Made by a program: the position numbers and the translations under genes. From Allygus modestus (lineage: Eukaryota > Arthropoda > Insecta > Hemiptera > Cicadellidae): a stretch of 64,000 bases of DNA. Location: assembly GCA_963675035.1 (NCBI GenBank), contig OY776113.1:33118623-33182622 (forward strand), in the 5' to 3' direction. The stretch's first letter is position 1; each line of letters opens with the position of its first letter. Under the pieces are notes generated by a model. It was given only the letters and a program-made list of their open reading frames with translations, was not told the origin of the DNA and did no database searches. Below, piece by piece: positions 40,455 through 53,989 of this stretch.

Positions 40455-41140
40455 AAAAAAAGTGAGGTTATATTAAGCAAAAGTGAGGTTATGTAAAGCC
40501 TCGACTTGAGTAAATACAACACTAGGGCTAGAAAATTACACTAATAAAGTGAGATTATGTCAGACTAAAAGAGTGAGGTTATGTTAGACACGAGGATAAA
40601 TTAGGTTATGCTAAATACGAAAAATAGGGTTATGTTATGCAATAGATTTGAGGTTAGCCCCAGTACACTAAATAAAATATAATACGCGTTAAATACTAAC
40701 GGTAAATTATAGCTAGCACTTACTGCAATTGCACAATACTATCACAAACTCACTATACAACAATAGCAAAGAACGGAGCAGCGCAGAGACCTCTGACCAA
40801 CACGAAAGCCGGGAACAGAGTGAACGAGGCAAGCCGGCAGCGGTGGAGGTATATGGATGGACCAATCAGCGATCAGAACGCCTAACACGATCAATGGGAT
40901 GCGAGCTTATTCCGACCAATCGCAGAGCAGTATTTTAACAGGTTGAAACTGGATAATGTAGCTGACTAACGGTGTTTGATGAGTACAGCACAGAGTAAGA
41001 AGAAGAGAGAGTCATGGAGGAAGAAGGTGATATATTATTATATAAATAATCGTCATTATTACCTTACCTTTAGCTCCGCTTGGTTTTTAGCATATAATGT
41101 AGCCATAAAGAATACAGCCATACAGTATATGTATAATTAT
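40455..41140. promoter_or_regulatory. Polymerase upstream region, unit 2
   Basis: A copy of the GTGAGGTTATG repeats (about 40,459-40,660) and the CCAAT module (CCAAT at 40,862 and about 40,915, TATTTTAA at 40,931). The middle CCAAT is mutated to TCAAT at 40,891. The divergent MSTAQSKKKRESWRKK frame follows at 40,979. Confidence 0.55.
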
Positions 41141-41299
41141 GTATCATATAATAGCATAGAGCATATACATATAATGCAGCAATAATTAAAAGTATACATA
41201 GAGCATATATAATAGTAGAGCCATAGTGTAGAGCATATATATATATATATATAATAATGTAGAGCATATAATAGCCGTAGAGCATAGGTTGGCAACACT

Positions 41300-41545
41300 A
41301 CCGAAAAAAAAAATCTGGAGAGAACGTGGTGGCGGGAAAGTGAGGTTAGGAAATATGGCAGGAAAAATCTGGCGGGAAATTTGGCGGGAGAAAAGTGAGG
41401 TTAGAAAATTTGGCGGGGAAAAAGTGAAGCCGACATGGGCGCCGCCATCTTGGGGGCGGAGCCTAATGACGTCACAAGTCACGTGACCAAAATGCTGGCT
41501 TCTGATTGGCTTGCTATATCATCGCCATCCCTACTCGGACGTAGG
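41300..41545. promoter_or_regulatory. CpG-containing promoter-like region, unit 2
   Basis: A copy of the E2F/CRE/E-box region. Here the sequence reads GCCGCCATCTTGGG, a YY1-like match that is altered (GCTATCTTGG) in unit 1. Confidence 0.5.
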
Positions 41546-42831
41546 ACGGGCACTGAATTACAATTATTTCTGAGGTTGTATCTCAATATCTGCACCAAGT
41601 TATACAGTATTCATTTCTACATTTTTTGTAAAATAAACTTAGAATTTTGAAAACATATAAATGACGAAGTGGTAGAATTCTGAGTGTAGTAAACAAGGGC
41701 CAAGAATGTTCAAGTCGGTTCTTTTTTTATTTAACTCTAATTTATTTTGTTGTAAAGTGACAATAGGTTGAAACGTTGAAAGGTAGATTCCGCCCCAGCA
41801 ACTCAACCCATATCCCAATCTTGAACTAACTAAACAATAATAAACATACAGAAGAACTTTTTGAGGACAAATATTCTTCAGTAAATAAAATTTGCGAAGT
41901 GTACTGACTAATTCTCTTCGAAGTTTCGATACATGTCTCTTCCAAGAGAGATTTGAATTTATTATATAATATATATATCAACATGTGATGCCCCAAATGC
42001 GGTTCACAAATCAGTAAAATTTTAATATTTTGGGTGTTAGTTGTCTTTTTTATGCCCTAAACTGCAGCAGGGCAGGATCGTGAGAGTCATTTTGTGGGGA
42101 GGGAAAATACCACGGGGAGTCTGGATGGTCTTTGGCTTCACCTTCATTTGGAATGCACTAACGTATATATCATAAAACACTCATAATGTCTTAATGTTGA
42201 TACTACTTTGAAGTAGGAGATCCATGCTGCATTAAAAATATACATAAAAATTATATGAAATCTGTTTAAATTAAATCAAATAATGGAAGGCCGTACAAAT
42301 GAACTCACATTTTATTAAATTAATTGCACCTATATAATCCTCAGTGCGTTGTCAAATTCAACGATCCAATGAAATAAATTGGCTTTAAGTGACACAAATC
42401 TGTATATGATTCAATATCCAAAACTTAACTAACAACAAAGTTTAAAATAAATCATTAAATCCCATTTTTGGGCTATTTTACATGCAGGCATAAAACGCAA
42501 GGCATTTTTCTTAATTGTTGACATATTCTAATGAATATTTTAATATATTGGAGCGTTGTTACAATAACAACAAATTTTGCACGACAGATTACCCATTAGA
42601 TTACATGAATTTCAAAATTAGCGTTTTAAATATAATTTAGTAACCAACAACTATATTGAAGCCACTGAATTTATTTAATTACAAATTAACAATATTTCCT
42701 TAGTTTTTTAAGCCCGTCATTATTACCAGGTTAATAATAACTAACTGTAGTGTAACCGATATATAATTACCAGCGAATCAGTTAATAACATGCAATATTT
42801 CCTTGTCAAAATCCCATTTTAGACTTTTTCA

Positions 42832-44864
42832 CAATTAAATTGTCTTCCTTTTAGTTTCGTAGGGTGGAGAGGAAATCCTTATGGACACAAAAATCCGTAT
42901 TCGTGAGTCGTGCCGGAATTTTACCGACTAAAAAAACTTCGCGAGAAATTAAACATTGCTGAAAATAAAGAAAGTATTTTTTATGATCTGGGTTATTCAT
43001 TTTGAAAACCTTATAAAGTACAAATACAATTTATATTAGTTTGATATATTATTCAAAAACATTAAGTAATTATGGACATTTTAAATTTAAGGAATAAAAG
43101 TAATTATATGAAACGTAATTTTACTCAATGTATTTCAAAGCAAGGTTTTTATCGGAAACTATCTGTGCAATATAGAATATCATATTGATTTGTAGCTGAT
43201 TTTAAGACATCTGCTTTTGAAAATACTTTTACCTACTTTAGTAATCACTGATGATTATAATTACTGCCTTTAATTGACTTTCACTGCTACAAACGTTAAT
43301 AAATGTGGTCTTATGGGTTTGAAAGTAAAAAACCCCTATACTTGTTTAGTAGTTTCAAAACTTGTCCCTATGGCAACCATATTTTCCACCCAGACGGCAC
43401 AGTTTCTTTGACATTGCCTACCCTACAGGATTCTTTTGAAATTAGCGGAGACAATCTTGTTGATGAGAAACTGTGCTCATAAGCACTCAGTGCCATCTCT
43501 CATCCAGTCTGGATCGGTCTTGAAAATTCGTTGTTTTGATTTCAGAATGGCATTTTTTCTTAAAGAAAAGAAAGTGCATTTTTTGCGATTATCCAAAGAA
43601 AGTGACAGGTGGAGCGGTCACACCGCGACCGAGTTTGTGCACCATTTATATCATAACCTCGTGGAAACTTAAAACACATGGTTAGAAATGTCCAATAAAC
43701 GTTGTTTAAATAGTCGGTTAAACAGGTTTTTAGCACATGTTTAAAATATTGTTTATAATTTCCGATTAATTTATATTATAGTTATATAAAAATACGAATA
43801 ACAACCTGCGGCCGCTCCGCCAGTCACTTTCTTTCGATAATCACACTTTAATAAGTGGTCCAAAACAGTTAACACAACGTTCACCATCTCTGCAGTTTCC
43901 CATCCCATCCCATCAGCCCCTGGGCCCTAATGGTATAGGGATATGTCAGCGGCTGGTGGTGGTTGGAGGGGGGAAGGACAGAGACGGTGGCGTGGCTATT
44001 GCACCGTTCAGAAGAACTAGCTCCGTCCCAGGACTACCTTAAAACTGATCTATACCAGTTTTGAGGCTGACATTGGGTACAGCAAATGAAGATGTCATTA
44101 CATATGTAAGTCTTTTGGCTGTCCATTATGACACACTTCCCTTTCACCTTTGGTCCCTCCATTTGGAGCGGCTAGGGACAGAATCTCCGGGTTTGGTCCT
44201 CAACCTGCCAACCTGAAAATGGATCGTCCCTGGGGTGGCATGTCGCGGGGTAGAATGTCTTGGAGTAGATTGTCATTCGGTAGAAACATGGCTGCCAAAT
44301 CAACAATGTTACCAACCTACACCAAACAAAATTCCCAGCAGTTAATGTATGGCACCCTGTAAAATGTAAAATTTCCCTGATTGAAAATATTTCCCCTACA
44401 TTTTCCCTGCCTTGGTTACAGGGAAATATTTATTTACTTTTAATTAGAAGATGCGATTAATAAGCAGTTTGATGTTTTAGGAGACAAAAGCTCTGTTTTC
44501 AATGGCAGAATGTCAAAGCAATATTACCGAATAATTTTGCTGTTGAATACCTGTTTGATATTTGTATTAATGAGCACTGGTTTAAAAATTATGAAATTAG
44601 TTTTACACAATTGTATGACTTTCAAATGATTAAAACCTGTTTATATATGAGCATATTCATGGTGGTGTTATTGCAGACTATGTCCTATGTACACAATTCA
44701 CTGGTTTATGTTATAGCAGCAAATTATATATTGGTTTTCATGTAGTGAACTAAATTTTGAAGTAACAGGAAATGTATTGATGATCCAAGATTCAAGATTA
44801 TTTATTGTCATCAAACAAAAATAAGCGCATGGGCAAGCGTCAAGATTTGTATATTAAATATAAA
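42832..44864. other. Right flank of the duplication, no gene
   Basis: No supported coding region. A short inverted pair lies at 43,585-43,625 and 43,806-43,850 (AAAGAAAGTGAC and GTCACTTTCTTTC with GCGGAGCGG-like tips), possibly a small MITE. A LINE-like 3' motif (AAGATTATTTATTGTCATC) occurs near 44,800. Confidence 0.45.
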
Positions 44865-45563
44865 TATAGATGGATTTAAAATATTGTGAACATACTTGTA
44901 GTAACAGTTAGCCTTTTTTAAACTTTGCAAATCATCTTTAAGGCGCGGAGATCAAAGTATTTAATTTGTTTATTCGTCTTTGCCAGTCATTAAGGGTGAC
45001 GTCACCGTGCTTGTTCACACGGCCGATGTTCACCGGCGAGATCGCGGCGAGTATTTCTCGCGCGAAATAGCAGACAAAAGAAACAAATAGTGTATTGTTT
45101 TTTACCTAAAAACACCGAATAAAAAGTACGTTAATGAGGTATAACGTTATTTGGTATAAGCAATGTGATTTGAAGGGTATTTGGTATCAGGTATTATTGT
45201 AGGTAAAAGTAAAAAGTCACCAACATGAACATTTCTCACTTTTTAAGAATTGTATAATGACTGTTGGTAGTATACTTTCCAAACTTAAAGAAAATCACCG
45301 TCCACTTTGGTCGATTTACCCCACATTTTTTGAGTTGCAGATAAAAAAATAAAATACCTCTAATCCTGCGATTATATATTTTGATAAAACATTATTAATG
45401 AAAGGATCTTTGGACAACTTAATCTTGAGTTCCAGCAGACCGATTTTTATATTAAACCCCTTACTGGAAACCCTTAATTATGGATATTTTAACAAAAAAC
45501 TATGAAAGTCTGAATTATTCTAAAATGTATGGAGGATAAATGTAAAATATTACATTATAAGAA

Positions 45564-45933
45564 ACTACGTGATGTATCCGTTCTTCGCAGGGTTAGAAAG
45601 GTTAAGATCTTGACACAGCTGTTCTTGCTTCTGCTCTTTAAGCTTTCAAATGGAAGTATCCACAGTTGTTCGCATTACAGTTTCTGAATGTTTACTTTCT
45701 TCTGAAATGTGAACATTTAAACTTAGGACTTCATGGGGCCTAGCAAAAGGGGATTTTAAGGAAGTGAATAGGCCTATGTGTTGCACGGGTTCAAGATCTA
45801 CCTTTGTGTAAAGTTTCAGCCCAGTCGGTTTTCAGTAGTTTTTGCGTTTATCTGGAACATCAGACACACAGATAGACACAAACCACCTCTTCTTTATAAT
45901 ATTATAGATTATAGAAGATAGATAGATGACATA
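45564..45933. mobile_element. Insertion in the left palindrome arm
   Basis: The corresponding point of the right arm lacks this sequence. It ends in GATAGATAGATGACATATT and contains TAAAGTTTCAGCCCAGTCGG with TCAGACACACAGATAGACAC, a pattern common at 3' ends of short retroelements in insects. It is younger than the palindrome. Confidence 0.6.
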
Positions 45934-46436
45934 TTAGAAATGTATTAATAAATTAATTATTTGTTGTATCAGTTATGTCAACTAATGCTTTATATCGATT
46001 TTTAGGAAAGTGCATAAGCTTAAAGAATATTAGGCCTACATCCATTGTGGTCGATCTGCCCCCCGTTTTTTAATTATTATAGATACAACCTCCAACGAAG
46101 AATGTGTTATAACTTGAAGGAATCAACTGACTAAACTCAAGCAATGTCTACACATTGCTACGTTATACTTTACCTTAACGTAAGGTAATAATAATAATAA
46201 TAATATTTTATTGATGTAAGACAACCACAAAGTTGTGGATCAATGTAATAAATACATACATTTTGATATTAACTAATGATTATAACTGTGCATAATTTAC
46301 TACAGTTTCAACCTAACACATCCTAGATGCATAAACAAATTAAGAAAAAGTTTAAAACAAACCCAACTTTTGATAGTTTTAATTGGATAATTGTTTTTTC
46401 CAAAGTGGTCCATAACAGGGACTATTTTCTAGATAG

Positions 46437-46920
46437 GCCAAGTAGGCCGCGGCCTAGGGCGGCAAATTTTTGGGGAGCGGCAAATTTCTGGGAGCATATT
46501 TTTTAGATATAAATTTATCTGCATATTAGATGGATTTAAAATATTGTAAGCCTACCTGCAATAATAGTTTTACTTTTTTAAACTTTGTAAATCATCTTTA
46601 ATATCGAGTAAAAATAACTAGTTGATATGTAATGCCGAAGGCAGGAAGGGCGCGGAGATCAAAGTTAAATACTTTAAATACTACTGAACAATTCAAACAA
46701 TCTTTCTGATTTAAACAAAAAGTTGAGCAATGTACCCCTTATGAAACCTGTACAAAAATATTATTATCAACTTCATTGTACATCTTTTGACTATCATGCA
46801 CTATTTTGTTTAAACTGTTTATAAATATTTTAGGCTATATCAGGGCCCATTTTAGCTTCGTGCCGCCCCTAGGCAGCATGAAAATTGCCGCCCCTCCCTC
46901 CCGCCCTAAACTGGTGATAA
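46437..46920. mobile_element. hAT-like terminal fragments
   Basis: GGCCTAGGGCGGCAAATTTT with GGGGAGCGGC, and later CAGGGCCCATTTTAGCTTCG followed by CCGCCCC and CCTCCCGCCC, are typical of hAT-family ends. No paired inverted end or target duplication could be defined. Confidence 0.4.
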
Positions 46921-47504
46921 GGAAAGAAGTCCAAGTTTAGTTGTCGCAAAGGGGCCGCGTCGGCGGTGGCCGAGAGAGTGTTCTAGGCCCGCAATAAGCG
47001 TTATTTATCTTCCTCTTAGCGTTGATTTTAAGTAATTGTTCACCCTCTTCAGGTAGGAAAACTCCTCTCACCAGAGTAATTAGCAGCTGTAGTTGATAAG
47101 CAAATTCTCAGTGCTATTTATATTTTTGGATATACACCCTGAAGCTAATGATACCTCAGGTAATTTAAAATGCCTATTAACGAACAGTCTTTGAATATCC
47201 CATCTGTAGCTTCACAGTATATTTAAAAATTGCTAAACTCATCAAAAAATCGTCATCAAGATCGTTTCTGTAGATGTCGTGGTGCATTCAATCTTCACAC
47301 GATTCACTCGAGCGAGAGGGATCGCCGCGAAAACGCGGCGAGCCCGCTGCGTAATCGCAGACCCACAATCCACGCAGGCGATCCATTCTCGGCAAAATCG
47401 CAGCGAGCGCGGATATATTTCTCACATTATGCAGGTGTCGGTTTAGAAATAAACGAACAAATCCTTTATAATAATACGCTAGGAGTTTTTCCTTCACAGT
47501 CATA

Positions 47505-47818
47505 ACTTGATAATGGCTGGACGGATTTTAACGTTTGAGGTCTCAAATTAAATGTATTTTTACGTAGATTTGTCAATACGTCTCAGAATTTTAAGAAAGA
47601 GCATCGATTAAGTACAGTAAAGGGATGAATTTTCAGAACAGTGGCGCTATCCGACGGCGGAAGTCTAAACTACGAGTTGATTGAAAGTACATTATCTGTA
47701 CTACTCTCAGATGTTATCATTCGTTTTAATATCAGATGTTTTGTTATGTTTGTTTAAAACTGAATTAACCTTTCGTCGGGTACAAACTTGCTCGGATTCG
47801 AGCAACAGGACAACTAGT
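47505..47818 (+). repeat. Second copy of the repeat at 12,390-12,745
   Basis: Matches from TGGACGGATTTTAACGTTTG to CAACAGGACAACTAG, with small indels. Confidence 0.65.
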
Positions 47819-48140
47819 TATATTAAATTCGAAACCAATAGGAAATTATCCAAATTAAACTTAAAAAAAATCATCTTATTAAATAATGGATTTTATAACG
47901 TAGATGAGTTTATGGACCACCTAGGAAAACATCCAATTATTTTTAAAACTGTGTATCAAAAATTGGGTTTGATTTAAATGTTTTCTTAATTTGTTTATAT
48001 ATTTAGGATGTGTTAGGTTGAAACTATGTATTAGAAATCTTGCATAGTTATAATCATTAGTTAATATCAAAATGTATGTATTTATTACATTGACCTAAAA
48101 CGTTGTGATTGTTTTGTAACAATAAAATATTATTATTATT
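47819..48140 (+). mobile_element. LINE 3' end
   Basis: About 50 residues resembling a non-LTR retrotransposon C-terminus (NLKKIILLNNGFYNVDEFMD to YQKLGLI, stop at 47,977), followed by a 3' untranslated part ending in AATAAAATATTATTATT. The same 3' part occurs inverted at about 46,185-46,370. Confidence 0.55.
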
Positions 48141-48944
48141 ACTTTATGTTAATGTAAGTCACACTTTAATGTGTAGACATTGTTTGAGTTCAGTCAGTTG
48201 ATTCCTTCAAGTTATAACACATTTTTAGTTAGAGGGTTGTTTTGATTTTTGATCTATGATAATTAAAAATGGGGGGCAGATCGACCACAATGAATGTAAT
48301 ATTCTTTAAGCGTATGCAGTTTCCTACAAATTTATATAAAGCATTAGTTGACATAACTGATAAAACAAAGGCAAAGGTTGGTTGTAAAAAATAATTATTT
48401 GTTAATACATTTCTAATGTATTTCTTATAATGTAATATTTTACGACAATCTCCATACATTTTAAAATAATTCAGACTTTCATCTTATTTACAATCTACAG
48501 TACATAATTAAGGGTTTCCAGTGAGAGGTTGAATATAAAAATCCGTTCGGTGGAACCCAAGGTTAAGGTGTACAAATAATAATTATAAGTTATACATTAT
48601 ACTAATTATATTTTTCCAAATATGTAGCCTAACCGCAGAATTAGAGGTATATTCGTTTTTTGTATCTGCAACTCAAAAACTGTAGGGTAAATCAACCACA
48701 GTGGATGTGATTATCTTTAAGTTTGGAAAATTTACTACCAACAGTCATTATGCAATTCTTAAAAGTGAAAAATATTCATGTTGGTGACTTTTACCTACAC
48801 AACTAATGCCAAATACCCTTCAGTGTTTTTTTGGTAAAAAAACAATGCACCATTTGTTTCTTTTGTCCACTACTTCGTGCGAGAAATACTCACCGCGATC
48901 TCGCCGGTGAACGTCGGTCATCGGCCGCGGCCGTGTGAACAACA

Positions 48945-51365
48945 GCGATCTCTATAACTACAACTGGATCGCGCGCTCTGTGCTGGGTTTTCGGTCCGGC
49001 CGCTCGGCTTTCCCCCACCACTTAACGGGTGCACTGTCGCTCCCCTATACATTACCTCTTACGGCGTTACCGTGTTCGCGCTCACAAAAACCGCTATATG
49101 TTCGCTCATAGTTGCTTGATTTTCAATTAATTTACACAGTTGCAATCTGTATGAAATTGCGGAGATTATGATATAGATTTTATATCAAAATAATTTGGTT
49201 ATAAACTATATTCGACAGCCATTTATTTGCATTTTAAAAGCTGCTATCTTCGCATATTTTTATTGATTTAATTTAGTTTACGCACTTATTGTGGTTTGAG
49301 TATGAAGTAATAACAATCAGGTTATTCAGTTTCAAAAGGTATATTAATTATTTTACCAAGAAAATACATATGGCAAGCGTGAACATGGTGATTAAATATA
49401 TTTGTTTGGTTGAAGTAATAAACTAAATGAGTGCTAAAAGGCTTGGAATAGGTCATAAAAATAAGCATAAAATACACTAATCAAACTATTTACACGAAAA
49501 AAAAAATATTTTCGTAGTATTAGTATTCACTTAATGGTTCTATGTATTCTTAAACAATACTAACTAGTGTAGTTTTTGCCGAAGGCCAGCCGAACTTGGG
49601 TTTGGATTTAGTGTTCTCAATTTTGATTGGTGGTGTGGATTTATTTTAAAGAACAAATATACAATCCTTTTGATTAATTTTACCTCATGTGATTAAACAT
49701 TTAGAATGTTCTACCATTTGTTGGACAAAAATAAATACCTCATGTTGACACCTACAAAATCCTCTTGCCTTACTTATAGTAAAACAGCATAAATAACTGA
49801 AATAACGTAGGTACTGTACAAAGCAGTAACCTTTTAAGGGCGTGCTCATACTTTAACCAGACCTAAAACTTTGCACGCTCACAAATAAACTGATATATAC
49901 GCAACATTTAAAGTTGCTTTGTGGAGGCGTTTTTGATTTATTGTGTGAACAGAGAATCTTAATCGAAATGCGTTTATAGCCACTATGAGTATTTAAATGT
50001 TGCGGTCTTTTTGAATGTATTAGCATGTATCATAAGCATGTGTTCTTTGTCATCTTGCATGTACTGTGCACTTCGTAAATTGGCTGCTTGCCATTGGGAA
50101 ATCAAATAAATAAATGTAAAATAACTAAACGCTTAAAAATTGTAACCAAATTACTAATGGGCTGAGCATTGCAAATAAATAGGCCTACATATTATAATCT
50201 CAACTAACTTGCAAAAACCAAATGAGGTCGTCTACGGTATGTCGTGCATTCTGGTTTCCAGCGTTTAAAGTTGTTGCATTGCATTCAGGGGTTGTGTGTA
50301 CTTTAAGGTTGACTGTTGAATTGAATCTGAGTGAACTTTAATAATCGTGCTTCTGTTACCAATAGCAACTGATATTACAACTATTGTTAAACAATCAAAA
50401 TTTATAACAAAATTAAGATAAAACATTTGTCTGGGCGGAGCCCTGGGTATCACTTAGTGGTATAACAAATAGATTACGACCGATTCTCAGACCTACTAAA
50501 TTTACATACAAAATTTCATAACAATCGGTCAAGCTGTTTCGGAGGAGTTTGGTCACAAACACTGTGACACGATAATTTTTATATATTAGATTTACGGATT
50601 AATATTAAAATAAAAATTAATATGTCTTATAATATTACGTTGTTATACCTTGATAATTAAATTCCTGTTTGTCAATCGAATGGTAGAGAAATTCTCATAT
50701 TAGGCCTATGTCTTCAGAAACCAACTAATATGTAGATAACGTTAAATATAAACAAAAGTTATACCGGTATAAAAGACAGAAGTTTAATTAAATAATGACT
50801 TTGCGTTTAGAGTTTAGACTCATAACACTAATATAGTATTGAAAAAGCAATGCAACTTACCAGTGAATTGATAACGACTTGTCTTTAGCATTATTAAGGA
50901 ATGGTGGGGGTTGGAGACAGACAAGTCGAGACTTGGAATTCCCTTCTTTGAGTGTTTTTGTTTACCCACTTTGCTACGCGGGCTGATATTTGTAAACATC
51001 TCTTTCTAGATACATACAGCAGATATGTTTTAATAACGTAAAACTATACCAAAACCTCCGCAATTTCATGAGGAGTACAATGGTGAAACCCGCATTTAAA
51101 TCGAGTTAGTATCAACAAAGTTACGCCAGTTAATATCAATGAAAACACGGTAGCCCCGTATGAAGTGTATGGCCGCAGTGGTGCGGCTCACCCGTTAGGT
51201 GGTGGGGGGAGCGCTTAGAGAGGCCGGACCGATACGAGCCTGGTTCTGAGCATTACAGCGCGCGATCCAGTTGTAGTATAGAGATCGCTGGTGAACAAGC
51301 GCGATGACGGCGCCCTTCATGACTGGCAATGACGAATAAACAAATTAAATACTTTGTAAATTGCA
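48945..51365. repeat. Second palindrome, nested with the first
   Basis: GAGATCGCTG and CAACTGGATCGCGCGC-type sequence at 48,945-49,200 returns inverted at 51,030-51,300. In addition 51,300-51,365 (TGACTGGCAATGACGAATAA) is the inverse of 44,940-45,010 at the far end of the first palindrome. The interior (49,200-51,030) holds no gene. Confidence 0.65.
50455..50590 (+). repeat. Short retroelement-like 3' end
   Basis: ATACAAAATTTCATAACAAT, CGGTCAAGCTGTTTCGGAGG and CACAAACACTGTGACACG form the widely dispersed 3' sequence type of short insect retroelements. Confidence 0.45.
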
Positions 51366-53989
51366 ATATGATACTTGCCCGCAGTACAGGGTTTTGGGTT
51401 TTGTAAGACGTATCGGAGGTTCTGTAAGAGCTGTCACATTATCTGCAAAAATTCCTATTAATCCTAGAACCTGTTGTCTTTGAAGCCATGCTTGGCCAAG
51501 GTGTGATTCTTTAATTAAACTTGTAAACCATAATTTTTCATTTAATTAACTAATGTGTTCCTTAGATATAGAAGTGCTAAAATTAGTAATATGAAAACTA
51601 TGAGCTATGAGGGAAAAAAGGGAATAATTTCGCTTGACACAGGTAAAATCTCACGGCGAAAGTGGAAACACTGCTGCCCTTCGTTTATTTTTACTTTAGT
51701 TGTCAGTATCACTTTTGTTATACTGTCATTTTCATTTTAGAATTTGGGGTTATGTGTATCCATAATAAACATTTTTTATTGTTTGTACGGGAATGGTAAG
51801 TTAACTATAATAAAAGTAAAAATTATATTCGTGTTTACTTATTGGGGGTTAAACAATCCTTTTTCATCTATTAACTTCTTAGTTATGCTATATATTTTTG
51901 TATAAAATCGTTTATCATTTATCGTTTCTAGTAGTACCATTGATTGTTCTTTTACATTACCTCTTTCATGTTGAATGGCTATTTATACAATTCTAATAAT
52001 TTCCAATCAAAGTGGTCTCGTCTTATTCATACCAGATCTTATGTTGAAATATTAATCAATCATGAGTTGAATTAAGACAAGCCTATGTTTTAACCAATAC
52101 AGGGACAACAGAACAGCCAAATTCTTATTAGTTATTAGTTGTTATTATTTACATAACCTGGTATAAAAATTGGCTTTAACATCCTTGCTAGTTTTTCTTT
52201 ATTTTCTAAGAAAGTTTGCTCTACTTTGGTCAGCGCGTTGCATGTCAAATTCATATTACCGGTAATTAAACTTTATTTACTTTACTCCTGCAATATGTTT
52301 AAAGCAATAGTTTTTGTAGAATTTAACTACAGTAATTACCTTATTGAAACTATTAATACCTGTAGTGATTAGTATAAATGGACATCTGCAACTGGATCAA
52401 CCGTATTATCAAACCCAGATTGGGCTGAATTTTACAAAATATACGAGCAATTTCAGGGTATATTTCAGAAAACAGAAAGCTAGACCCGTGGAACAGGCTT
52501 GGGATGATAATGTTCCATGAATTTTTATTTTTGGCCCCAATCAGAAACATATTGTTACTAGGCTTAATGTTTTTTATTCTCATGGTTGGTTAGGACCAGC
52601 AGTCCTATATGGGTTTGAAAAATACATCTATAAAGCTTAACTCTAAATGTTCTTGAACATAGCGCTTTAGTAAACCATCCAAAACATAGGCAACGTGTCA
52701 AAGCATGACCCTCCCCATCGACTTTAGAAAATACCTGTTACGTTGTTATTCCTCCTAAATCAGGGGGTCTGGTCATCATTTAGGCCTACATATGCTATTA
52801 CGTGGTATTTTCTTCGTTTACGTCTTGTATTATAAGGCTTCAACATCATTAACAGTCTTTATTAAGTGGACAGATTATTATCGTGTATGGCCAATGTTGC
52901 ACCATTTGATCACCATTCATGCCCATTAATGTAATGTTATCGTCATTGCCTGCCAATTTTATGAGGTCTGATGGTAATTTACAGCTGATACTACTCAGTT
53001 AAGTGGCCAGACCATCTGCAATGCAGTCCGTTATTGTTTGCGATGTAAGTTACTGAAAATTGTCAGGAATAAGTTGCTTGATTTTAACTGAGCTTTTTAA
53101 AACATTGAATCAAAAATTATAAATTAAATATAAGATCTTGTCTACAAATAAGCATTTCCTACATCCACACTTTATTCATTGAATGCCATTTAAAACAACT
53201 TTAATTTCATAGTAGGAATCAAGCTAGTAAAAACATAATAATTGTTTCCCCCAATTATATTTATAATAGGTCATTTTTTGGTTGGATATAATTTTGGGCT
53301 TCACTTGACTAATTTTTGTTCTTCTGGAACTCGTCAAAACCAGGGCAAACACAAAACGAGACAGATTGGTCCGTCATGGTAAGTTCTAGAACAACAAAAA
53401 TTAGGTGAGCGAAGCCCAAATTATCCAACAATGGAATATAACTTACTCAACAAATATCATTCAGAAATAATTATATTCTTATTTAATTTATCTAAATGAG
53501 TAAGTTTTTAGATTTTGTGAAAACTCAAAATTATTTGTTTCTTTTACTATCCTCAGACCCTTGAATAATGTGCTATGCCCAAAAAAATTTGGGTCATGCG
53601 AGGCCTACAATCCAAAGTAGTGCTTTAAAAAAATAATAAATACTGGGATGGACCTATGATATACTAGTTTAAAGGGTAGACTTCAACAGTATTGATTTTA
53701 GGCTTTAATGTTTATAATTAAATATTTTCCGATTGTAAGATACAGGATGTTTTTTCTTTTAGTTTATTGAGTAGCATATATATAATAATACGTGTGGTTA
53801 TTATTACAATTAATAGGGTAATACATTATGGGATACTGGATATAATACAATCAAATCTGGTTTTCTTTTACACAACCCAATTTACAAATACCAAAAGTCA
53901 CTGGTTAAACCAATATATAGGTTTATAGTTTGGTAATCTTACATCTTTTTGCCTCATTCTCCATTAGCTGGTTTGCAATAAGTTCCTGT
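51366..53989. other. AT-rich region, no gene
   Basis: Short frames only. The pair TTTTGTTCTTCTGGAACTCG (53,315) and CGAGACAGATTGGTCCGTCA with AACAACAAAAATTAGGTGAG (53,360-53,410) forms a loose inverted repeat around 53,280-53,440, possibly a small MITE. Confidence 0.45.

Larger units (their letters stand above)
33027..42831. repeat. Tandem segmental duplication, unit 2 (9,805 bp)
   Basis: A near-identical copy of unit 1 in the same orientation. Differences seen include loss of TT near 33,172, a 20-base loss near 35,922, shorter homopolymer and (TA)n tracts, and scattered substitutions. Two differences break genes: one T lost at 36,193-36,198 and a TAG at 39,755-39,757. Confidence 0.95.
44930..48960. 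repeat. Large palindrome with arms of about 1 kb
   Basis: The left arm (about 45,000-46,375) and right arm (about 47,950-48,960) match inverted over several landmarks: CGATCTCGCCGGTGAAC, AAAAGTCACCAACATGAA, GTGGTCGATCTGCCCCCC, and the (TAA)n/LINE 3' part. The left arm is about 370 bases longer because of an insertion at 45,564-45,933. The centre holds hAT-like scraps, an interspersed repeat and a LINE tail. Confidence 0.75.
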
